A stretch of 49,533 bases of DNA. Origin: Lentisphaeria bacterium (lineage in GTDB: Bacteria > Verrucomicrobiota > Lentisphaeria > Victivallales > Victivallaceae). The translations under genes were made by a program, and so were the position numbers. Positions within the stretch are counted from its first letter, which is position 1; each line of letters begins with the position of its first letter. The stretch spans positions 1-49,533 of the forward strand of contig JAFTRX010000115.1 of NCBI GenBank assembly GCA_017462015.1. Direction: 5' to 3'. Positions 44,132 to 49,533 of the stretch are shown here, piece by piece. The notes beneath the pieces were generated by a model that saw only the letters and a list, made by a program, of their open reading frames with translations, had not been told where the DNA came from and made no database searches.

Positions 44132-45013
44132 ATGAAAAAAATTGCTGTGCTCATTATCTGGCTTTTAACTGCCGCGCTGCTCCATGCCGGTGTGACTCTT
44201 GAAGGAAATTTCAACTGGAAAAAAAAGGTCAAAAAAGTTTGCAAAGGTGTAGTTTACACCCAACTCGAACTCAAATCCCCCCGGTTAATGAAAATTGCCG
44301 TAGTGCGCGTCGATCTGCAGGCGGCAAAATTCAAATTCAAAATCACCCCGCGCGATCCCGATTGGGGCAAACCCATGCCGGATTATCCCAAGGGTATCAT
44401 CCGTACCAAACGCATCACCTGCCGGGATTTTATGCTCAATGCCGTCAAAAACAAGGAAAATATGGTCGTCGCCGTCAACGGCAGCCCCTGGGGCCCCTTC
44501 CATGCTCCCTGGACTTTTAAATATGCCGGTAATCAGGGTTTGATGATCTCAAATGGCGAACTTGTTGCCCCGGTTCGCGGCAAACGCCCCTCTTTTGTGG
44601 TCTATAAAAACGGCAAGCCCGGATTCCGTACCTTTAAAGAGGGCGATGACCTTTCTCAAGTCCTGCATGCCATCTCCGGTTTCGGTGTCGTCCTGCAGGA
44701 TAACACTGTTCGCGGCAAGGATTCCCTCAAAGCCAAACTTGCTCCGCGTACCGGTTACGGTTTGAGCAAAGATCACCGCTATCTCTATCTCATGGCAGTC
44801 GATGGCCGTCAGCCTCTCTACAGCATGGGATGTTCAACCTACGAAGTCGGTCAGCTTCTGAAATATTTCGGAGCTTACGAAGGATTGAATATGGATGGCG
44901 GCGGTTCAACCACTCTCATCGTCCGTAAAGGTGCCAAACTCAATAAACTCAACTCCCACGCCGGAGGACATGAACGAGCCGTGGGCGGAGCCATGGGAAT
45001 CATCCTTTTGTAA
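44132..45013 (+). CDS. Secreted phosphodiester glycosidase (NAGPA/DUF2233 domain)
   Basis: The 293-aa protein has a signal peptide (MKKIAVLIIWLLTAALLHAG) and GGGAG 7 bases before the ATG. The NAGPA-type domain is marked by VVAVNGSPWG, PRTGYGLSKDHRYLYLMAVDGR and the C-terminal GLNMDGGGSTTLIV followed by GHERAVGGAMGI. Human NAGPA removes GlcNAc from a phosphodiester; bacterial members are thought to cleave sugar phosphodiesters, e.g. of cell-wall polymers. The target here is unknown. It is a single-gene unit behind the element-borne promoter. Confidence 0.88.
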   Translation: MKKIAVLIIWLLTAALLHAGVTLEGNFNWKKKVKKVCKGVVYTQLELKSPRLMKIAVVRVDLQAAKFKFKITPRDPDWGKPMPDYPKGIIRTKRITCRDFMLNAVKNKENMVVAVNGSPWGPFHAPWTFKYAGNQGLMISNGELVAPVRGKRPSFVVYKNGKPGFRTFKEGDDLSQVLHAISGFGVVLQDNTVRGKDSLKAKLAPRTGYGLSKDHRYLYLMAVDGRQPLYSMGCSTYEVGQLLKYFGAYEGLNMDGGGSTTLIVRKGAKLNKLNSHAGGHERAVGGAMGIILL

Positions 45014-45015
45014 AA

Positions 45016-45105
45016 GTGAACCCGGTTTTTCCTTCCCCCCGTACCCCCTTCTTTTCAAAAAAAGCGAAATATTTTGTCGCTCCGTTGTCGCGACAGATTA
45101 TTTTG
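45016..45105 (-). repeat. Leader-hairpin repeat, copy 3 (non-coding, partial)
   Basis: On the minus strand it reads GACAACGGAGCGACAAAAT, then CGCTTTTTTTGAAAAG, then a G-rich run (GGGGGTACGGGGGGAAGG) and AAAAACC, like the 5' half of the pseudopilin leader repeats. The TTTTTTTC/GAAAAAAA stem and the FTLIEL codons are missing. It lies between two convergent genes. Confidence 0.6.
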
Positions 45106-45107
45106 GA

Positions 45108-45578
45108 TCAGTCGGCAAGCAAAATTTTGTTCAGAAAAGAAGAGCAACCCGAGTTGATGTCGTTCCAAGTGGCATCAAAGTTTCCGGTGTACCAGGGATC
45201 GGCAACCTCCCGGTCAGAACCGGTATAACTCATCAAAAGGGATATTTTACCCTCCGGATCACTGCCCCAGAAACGGAGCATGTTAGTAAGATTACGGCGA
45301 TCCATGCCGATGATGTAATCAAATTCAGCATAATCCAATGAGCGTATCTGCCGGGCATATTTTCCAGAACAGTCGATACCGTGGCGGAGCATCACTTCGC
45401 GGGCGGGAGGATAGACCGGGTTGCCCAGCTCTTCGGTGCTGGTGGCGGCAGATTCAACGTAAAAGAGGTCAGATTTGCCGCATTTTCCAAGCAGCTCTTT
45501 CATTACAAATTCAGCCATGGGACTCCGGCAGATGTTGCCATGGCAGACAAAAAGAATTTTGGTGATATTGTTCATCAT
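45108..45578 (-). CDS. Low-molecular-weight protein-tyrosine phosphatase
   Basis: The 156-aa protein has the catalytic loop CHGNICRSP (Cys-x5-Arg) near the N-terminus and the general acid Asp in EVADPWYTGN near the C-terminus. Such enzymes often regulate exopolysaccharide synthesis or counter a tyrosine kinase. Two ATGs overlap (45578 and 45575) behind AAGGA; either may be used. Its ribosome-binding site and start codons form one copy of the 25-bp direct repeat that flanks the adjacent element. Confidence 0.93.
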   Translation of the reverse strand: MMNNITKILFVCHGNICRSPMAEFVMKELLGKCGKSDLFYVESAATSTEELGNPVYPPAREVMLRHGIDCSGKYARQIRSLDYAEFDYIIGMDRRNLTNMLRFWGSDPEGKISLLMSYTGSDREVADPWYTGNFDATWNDINSGCSSFLNKILLAD

Positions 45579-45862
45579 AGTTGTCCTTTTTTTTCTAACA
45601 GCTGTCCCATAAGAAACGACCTGCGGCGGCGCCTCGTGGGCAATCTTACGGGCAAATCGGCGGACGCCCACTCAGTCATGGACAGTAGTCCACTCCTTCG
45701 TTGTCGCCTTGATTTACCCGCAACCTTGCCGCACGATCCATCCGCCGATTGCAAACGACTGTTTTTATTCTTGACATTTAAGTAATATAAATACAATTTT
45801 CTTTCAGAGAATATTCAGTTTCACAAAATTTGGGACAATTGTTCATCATAGTTGTCCTTTTT
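45567..45862. repeat. Structured repeat element flanked by 25-bp direct repeats
   Basis: Forward-orientation element of about 246 bp. A 25-bp sequence (starting ATTGTTCATCATAG and ending TCCTTTTT) occurs at 45567-45591 and again at 45838-45862. The left end has CTGTCCCATAAGAAACGACC, the right end TTTCACAAAATTTGGGACA followed at once by the second direct repeat. The core hairpin is GGAC-agta-GTCC (45680-45691). The duplicated bases hold the ribosome-binding site and start codon of the phosphatase gene, so the insertion left it intact. Confidence 0.82.
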
Positions 45863-45881
45863 GCTGTTTTTTAAATATAAT
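45852..45881 (+). promoter_or_regulatory. Promoter of the cobalamin-riboswitch operon
   Basis: TTGTCC (45852-45857) and TATAAT (45876-45881) are 18 bases apart, placing the message start near 45888, about 47 bases before the riboswitch. The -35 lies within the 25-bp direct repeat. The TTGACA module of the adjacent element (45771-45776) is a possible second promoter. Confidence 0.55.
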
Positions 45882-45933
45882 ACCGGAAATTTCTTGAATC
45901 AAGTAAAGAGCAAATGTATATTATAAAAATGAT

Positions 45934-46060
45934 ATCCGGTCGCGGAGAAAATGGATGAATCAGGTGAGAATCCTGAGCTGTTGCGCAACTGTGTGGCTTT
46001 GAGCCGAGTCAGATCTCCACCGCGGCAAGTTGAGTAAAATCAACTGTAAATGCGCATAAC
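45934..46060 (+). ncRNA. Cobalamin riboswitch (short, AdoCbl-variant/Cbl-II-like)
   Basis: The core reads GGTGAGAATCC (about 45963-45973), then GAGCTGTTGCGCAACTGTG (about 45975-45993), a short GGCTTTGAGCC arm, and GAGTCAGATCTCC, closed by CGCGG near both ends. This order matches the B12 riboswitch core (GGTG..AA.CC, GCTG..CGCAACTGT, AGTCAGA..CC); the short arm suggests the compact class. TGCGCA in the P5 loop (45982-45987) recurs at 46051-46056, ten bases upstream of the AAAGGAG site, so a kissing interaction could control translation of the first gene. Confidence 0.85.
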
Positions 46061-46078
46061 ATGAAAGGAGCAAAAACA

Positions 46079-47053
46079 ATGCATTTTTACAACGGAAAAC
46101 CGCCGGTTTCCATCTTGTTGAAGATGGAAAAGAAGAGACACACTACTCCAGTCAAAAGCTGCGACAAACTGGAGCAGCAAAATACTCCGCTTTTCTTGAA
46201 AAGGGGAGAGGGTTTGGGAGAGGGGAAAAACCTCTTTTCCCGTGAAAAGAAGTTTTTCCCCTCTCCCATAAAGCCCTTCACCTTGATAGAATTGCTGGTT
46301 GTTATCGCGATTATTGCGATATTGGCGGCGATTTTGCTGCCCGCTCTGCAGGGTGCGCGGGAAAGGGGGCGCAGTTCCGGGTGCAGCAATTCCATCCGGC
46401 AAATCGGCAGTGCCAATATGCTCTACGCTGATGCTAACAGAGACTATTTTGTATACAGTGCCATTTGGAGCACATACCCTTATAAATACTGGTGCGGTGA
46501 ACCCGAATCCGGTTGGGGCAATGTCAAACCGCGCGGCGGGTTGAATGATTATCTGGGAAATTCGGGAAACGTAAGAAATTGTCCGACAATGGTAAATCTG
46601 GTCAGTAATGACTATACCAACAGTGGTACCGGCGGATATGGTTATTCCGTGGGAATCGGCACTTACACTACTGCAAACGGTTATGATCCGGTACCGGCGA
46701 AGCAGAGCATTTTGAGTCATCCCTCAAGGACGATCATGTTCGCCGATCATATCAGCGTGGATAACGGTCAGTACAACGAACAAATCGACCTTTATGCGCC
46801 GATATACATGGACAAAGATAACGATACCGGATGGGGAGAAGCTGCGCCGACGATGCATTTCCGTCATCGCAATAAGGTGAATATTTTCTGGTCTGACGGT
46901 CATGTCGATGCCAATGGACCATTGAGTTACTCGCAAAGCGGCTGGGGATGTTCGGCAAAAGAACTTGCCGCAAATTTCAAAATCGGCTGGTTTGGCGGTG
47001 ATGACAGCGAAGAGATCGCAGAACTTTTCAAAGTAAGGAAGACAAAAAAATGA
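46079..47053 (+). CDS. H-X9-DG pseudopilin under cobalamin riboswitch
   Basis: The 324-aa protein has the pilin-like signal [21 protein letters not shown] at about residue 67 and [14 protein letters not shown] after it. The C-terminal [13 protein letters not shown] fits the H-x9-DG motif of this pseudopilin class exactly. The first ~66 residues form an unusually long leader, about half of it encoded by the leader-hairpin repeat. I chose the ATG at 46079, 8 bases after AAAGGAG; an earlier in-frame ATG at 46061 overlaps that site. The residue before the expected cleavage point is Pro, not Gly. It is the first gene of the B12-controlled operon and overlaps the next gene by four bases. Confidence 0.88.
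   Translation: MHFYNGKPPVSILLKMEKKRHTTPVKSCDKLEQQNTPLFLKRGEGLGEGKNLFSREKKFFPSPIKPFTLIELLVVIAIIAILAAILLPALQGARERGRSSGCSNSIRQIGSANMLYADANRDYFVYSAIWSTYPYKYWCGEPESGWGNVKPRGGLNDYLGNSGNVRNCPTMVNLVSNDYTNSGTGGYGYSVGIGTYTTANGYDPVPAKQSILSHPSRTIMFADHISVDNGQYNEQIDLYAPIYMDKDNDTGWGEAAPTMHFRHRNKVNIFWSDGHVDANGPLSYSQSGWGCSAKELAANFKIGWFGGDDSEEIAELFKVRKTKK
46159..46272 (+). repeat. Leader-hairpin repeat, copy 4 (coding)
   Basis: This encodes [18 protein letters not shown], then [12 protein letters not shown] of the pseudopilin leader. Its arms GGGAGAGGGGAAAAAC and GTTTTTCCCCTCTCCC pair perfectly, with TCTTTTC/GAAAAGA inside. Relative to the copy at 47489-47604 the arms differ in sequence but keep pairing. Confidence 0.85.
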
Positions 47054-47292
47054 AATTTTTTGCGATATTTTCCGGAATATTTTTATTGCTGCTGACCGGC
47101 TGTGAAGAAAAAACTGCAGCAGTTTGCAAAGAGAGTGAAAAAATTGAAATTCCGGCAACGCTGCGTTGTCCGAGGTGCTTCAAACAATCCCCGGCAGAAA
47201 CAGTACAGCGGGTAAATCAGCAGATGTCACTTTGTCCGGCGTGTAAAAAAGTTTCACCAGCGATGAAATTTTATCCGCGTAAACGTAAATAA
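47050..47292 (+). CDS. Small lipoprotein with zinc-ribbon motif
   Basis: The 80-aa protein has a lipoprotein signal ([18 protein letters not shown], lipobox LTGC) and two CxxC pairs, CPRCF at about residue 39 and CPACKK at about 57, so the mature protein may hold one metal ion at the membrane surface. The C-terminus is basic (YPRKRK). It overlaps the pseudopilin by ATGA and precedes the next pseudopilin by 14 bases. The family is not recognised; its place in a cobalamin-controlled operon suggests a role in the same uptake or assembly process. Confidence 0.85.
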   Translation: MKFFAIFSGIFLLLLTGCEEKTAAVCKESEKIEIPATLRCPRCFKQSPAETVQRVNQQMSLCPACKKVSPAMKFYPRKRK

Positions 47293-47306
47293 AATCAAGG
47301 AACAGT

Positions 47307-48377
47307 ATGAGCAGACCGTTGAAAACTTTGTCGAATTTTGCGACAAACTGGAGCAAAACTACCCCGCTTTTTTTGAAAGAGAAAGGGGGCGCGGGGGAAA
47401 GGGAAAACTTTTTTTCCCGTGAAAAAAAGTTTCCTTTGCTTGAACAACCGGCAAATACAGCTGTCTCATCACAGCGTTTTTCTCAAAGCTGCGACAAACT
47501 GGAGCAGCCAAATACTTCGCTTTTTTTGAAAGAGAAAGGGGGTGCGGGGGAAAGAGGAAACTTTTTTTCCCGTGAAAAAAAGTTTCCCTTGTCCCCCGCA
47601 CACACCCATTTCACTTTAATAGAATTGCTGGTGGTGATTGCAATTATAGCAATACTGGCGGCGATTTTGCTGCCGGCGCTGCAGAGTGCGCGGGAGAGGG
47701 GGCGCGGGGCGAATTGTTTATCCAACATCAAGCAGATAACGCTGGCAAATTTGATGTATGAATCCAACAATTCCGGGTATTTCATTTACAGTGCCATTTG
47801 GGAAGCGCCGTACCGGTACTGGTGCGGAGTACCGGACGCGGGGATAAGCGATGTTAAAAGCCGGGGCGGACTGGGTGAATATATGGGAAATAGTTCGGGG
47901 ATAAGTTATTGTCCGTCGGTGCAATTTGAGTACAGTTCCGGAACCAACAGCGGCACGGGGGGATATGGTTATTCCGTGGGCATTGGAACGTATGATTATC
48001 AGGGGATGAATCCGGTACCGGCGAAGTCATCGCTGTTGCAGCAGCCGGGGAAAACGGTGATGTTTGCCGATCATGCCAGTGTCAACAGCAAAGGGCAGTT
48101 CAATGAGCAGATCGATTTATATGCACCGGGGATGATGACGCGGGATGAAGTGGTATATCCCGGTGCCGCGCCGACGATGCATTTCCGGCACCGGAAGCAG
48201 GTCAATGTCGGATGGGCGGATGGGCATGTGGAAAGTTGCGCGCCGTTGAGTTACCGTCAGGGCGGGTGGGGACATACGGAGGGAGTGTTGGCGAACAATT
48301 ACAATATCGGCTGGTTCGGCGGCAGTGATGCAGAAACGGTGAACGACTTGTTCCGATGCCGGAAAAAGAGGAGATGA
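47307..48377 (+). CDS. H-X9-DG pseudopilin with tandem leader repeats
   Basis: The 356-aa protein has the signal [21 protein letters not shown] at about residue 102, [14 protein letters not shown], and [13 protein letters not shown] (H-x9-DG) near the C-terminus. The mature domain is clearly homologous to that of the preceding pseudopilin (shared [20 protein letters not shown]). Its leader of ~100 residues is made of two tandem copies of the hairpin repeat, each encoding [11 protein letters not shown] and [13 protein letters not shown] lies 5 bases before the ATG. His precedes the predicted cleavage site. It is the third gene of the B12-controlled operon. Confidence 0.88.
   Translation: MSRPLKTLSNFATNWSKTTPLFLKEKGGAGERENFFSREKKFPLLEQPANTAVSSQRFSQSCDKLEQPNTSLFLKEKGGAGERGNFFSREKKFPLSPAHTHFTLIELLVVIAIIAILAAILLPALQSARERGRGANCLSNIKQITLANLMYESNNSGYFIYSAIWEAPYRYWCGVPDAGISDVKSRGGLGEYMGNSSGISYCPSVQFEYSSGTNSGTGGYGYSVGIGTYDYQGMNPVPAKSSLLQQPGKTVMFADHASVNSKGQFNEQIDLYAPGMMTRDEVVYPGAAPTMHFRHRKQVNVGWADGHVESCAPLSYRQGGWGHTEGVLANNYNIGWFGGSDAETVNDLFRCRKKRR
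47338..47604 (+). repeat. Leader-hairpin repeat, tandem copies 5a and 5b (coding)
   Basis: Copy 5a is at about 47338-47432 and copy 5b at about 47489-47604, in the same reading frame. In 5b the arms GTGCGGGGGA and TCCCCCGCAC, then GGAAACTTTTTTTC and GAAAAAAAGTTTCC, form a nearly unbroken stem of over 25 bp. In 5a only the inner stem pairs. Confidence 0.85.
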
Positions 48378-48382
48378 TGGCG

Positions 48383-49189
48383 GTGAAAAAGTTATTGTTC
48401 ATATTATGTATTGCAACATCTATTGCAATATGTGCAAAAGAGGTGAAGGTGGTATCGCTGTCGCCGGGAGTGACGGATGCGATTTGCGCCATTGGCGGAG
48501 TTGAGTATCTTTGCGGCAGGAGTTCGGCATGTAATGCGCCGGAAGCGGCAAAAGTGCCGGTTGCGGGAAAAATGGGACTTCCGGCAATGGAGAAAATCAT
48601 TCAGCTCCGGCCGACACATATTATAAGCGATACCAAACATCCCGGCGGCAACTGGAAGATGCTGGAAACGCTGGGGATAAAGGTAGTGATATTGCCCGGA
48701 AAGAGGGTGAATGATTACGCAGAAAATTTGCGCAAACTGGGAAAAATATTAAAACTGGAAGCGGCGGCGGAAGTTGCCGTAAAAAAGTTTGAAAATGAAA
48801 TAAGCGCGTTGAAGAGCAAAGCACCGGCAAAAGCGGTGAAAGTTTTGATCGTGCTGGGCGTGCCCGGAGTTATAAGTTGCGGCAGAACGAGTTTTATCCA
48901 TGAAGCAGTTACACTTGCCGGAGGGGAAAATATCTGCGGAACAATGGAAAAAGGGTACTTTACCGTATCGGCAGAGTACATACTCAAAGCTGAGCCGGAA
49001 GTGATAATCTGCGCCGGATTGGCGGCGGAAGTTGTGAAAAAGCACTTTTTCCGGAGGGAGTACCGTAATCTGCCGGCGGTGAAACATGGCAGGTTTATCG
49101 AAGTTGATGCGGATAATTTTTGCCGCATCGGAAGCCGGCTGCCCGGTGCGATAGCCGCCTTGAATAAGATTTTGTCTGCTATTCGATAG
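48383..49189 (+). CDS. BtuF-like periplasmic cobalamin/metal-chelate binding protein
   Basis: The 268-aa protein has a signal peptide (MKKLLFILCIATSIAIC) and is a class III ABC-transporter substrate-binding protein: VVSLSPGVTDAICAIGG at the N-terminus, RPTHIISDT, LGIKVVILPG, GGENICG and NLPAVKHGRFIEVDAD. I chose the GTG at 48383, 9 bases after AGAGGAG; two ATGs 6-9 bases earlier lie too close to that site. The control by a B12 riboswitch favours cobalamin (BtuF role) over haem or siderophore. No BtuC, BtuD or TonB-dependent receptor gene is in the window, so its partners are elsewhere. Confidence 0.85.
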   Translation: MKKLLFILCIATSIAICAKEVKVVSLSPGVTDAICAIGGVEYLCGRSSACNAPEAAKVPVAGKMGLPAMEKIIQLRPTHIISDTKHPGGNWKMLETLGIKVVILPGKRVNDYAENLRKLGKILKLEAAAEVAVKKFENEISALKSKAPAKAVKVLIVLGVPGVISCGRTSFIHEAVTLAGGENICGTMEKGYFTVSAEYILKAEPEVIICAGLAAEVVKKHFFRREYRNLPAVKHGRFIEVDADNFCRIGSRLPGAIAALNKILSAIR

Positions 49190-49190
49190 G

Positions 49191-49533
49191 CGACCTGCGG
49201 CGGCGCCTCGCGGGTAATCTCGGGAGCAAATCGGCGGACGCCCACTCAGTCATGGACCGTAGTCCACTCCTTCGTTGTCGCCTTGATTTACCCCCAACCT
49301 TACCGCGCGATGCATCCGCCGGGCGGAGCAGAATTGTTTTGCACGCTCTGCGGCGGCGCCTCGCGGGTAATCTTGGGAGCAAATCGGCGGACGCCCACTC
49401 AGTCATGGACACAGAGTCCACTCCTTCGTTGTCGCCTTGATTTACCCCCAACCTTACCGCGCGATGCATCCGCCGGGCGGAGCAGAATTGTTTTGCACGC
49501 TCTGCGGCGGCGCCTCGCGGGTAATCTTGGGAG
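49191..49533. repeat. Tandem array of the structured repeat core (about 154-bp unit)
   Basis: The unit begins CTGCGGCGGCGCCTCGCGGG at 49195, 49348 and 49502, giving spacings of 153 and 154 bp; the third unit runs off the window. Units have core hairpins GGAC-cgta-GTCC (49254-49265) and GGAC-acaga-GTCC (49407-49419). TGTCCC-type termini are not seen between units. It follows the BtuF-like gene directly. Confidence 0.88.

Noticed and set aside
43818-45837. Complete insertion sequence
   Set aside because: The elements have inverted termini but no transposase frame; they are at most non-autonomous.
49195-49533. CRISPR array
   Set aside because: The units are about 154 bp and nearly identical throughout, with no short repeats and unique spacers, and no cas genes are near.
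1-49533. tRNA and rRNA genes
   Set aside because: I saw no cloverleaf with GTTCRA-type T-loop or CCA end in the gaps, and no rRNA-like stretch; a covariance search was not possible.

Overview
The window looks like a chromosomal segment of a Gram-negative, glycan-degrading bacterium of the Lentisphaerota (Victivallis-like, PVC superphylum). The grounds are three H-X9-DG pseudopilins with the [16 protein letters not shown] signal, many secreted glycoside hydrolases (GH2, GH39-like, DUF4091/GH123-like, DUF4838, phosphodiester glycosidase), AraC-type regulators, and a rubrerythrin that suggests anaerobic life. This taxonomic call is inference; no rRNA or tRNA gene was seen.

Layout. 1-5 kb: minus-strand housekeeping genes (transketolase; then phosphohexomutase, NUDIX, purE). 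5-6 kb: ruvB, followed by a 580-bp repeat-rich gap. 6.6-9.4 kb: a large GH2 enzyme; 9.6-10.1 kb: rubrerythrin behind a Fur/PerR-like box. 10.3-22.6 kb: glycan locus with two 616-aa GH39-like paralogues, a GH2 enzyme, a DUF4091/GH123-like enzyme, a Gfo/Idh/MocA oxidoreductase, a pseudopilin and two AraC regulators. 22.6-25.8 kb: nadA, rsmA, an FmdB-like zinc ribbon and a secreted protein. 26-29.6 kb: PAS histidine kinase, phosphofructokinase, UDP-glucuronate decarboxylase. 30-37.7 kb: gltX, a GT-C/TPR membrane protein, an IclR-like regulator, coaD, ribF, coaC, gmk, YkgJ-like. 38-45.6 kb: DUF4838 enzyme, grpE-dnaJ-smpB, phosphodiester glycosidase, LMW phosphatase. 45.9-49.2 kb: a cobalamin-riboswitch operon encoding two pseudopilins, a zinc-ribbon lipoprotein and a BtuF-like binding protein.

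The most interesting signals are these. (1) A B12 riboswitch heads an operon of pseudopilins plus BtuF, suggesting a corrinoid-acquisition system that uses pseudopilins. A third pseudopilin sits in the glycan operon, which hints at pseudopilins dedicated to particular nutrients. (2) A dispersed long-hairpin repeat lies in frame in all three pseudopilin genes and encodes their unusually long leaders; it also occurs outside genes. (3) One pseudopilin gene contains a run of five unrelated hairpins joined by an invariant ATGAAGC linker, the last of which uses the FTLIE codons as one arm. (4) Many intergenic gaps carry a structured repeat family with TGTCCC-type terminal inverted repeats and, at some copies, flanking direct repeats of 8-25 bp. 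(5) The 15.3-22.6 kb glycan operon is bracketed by 191-bp direct repeats of the nadA 3' part, as expected if it entered by recombination at nadA.
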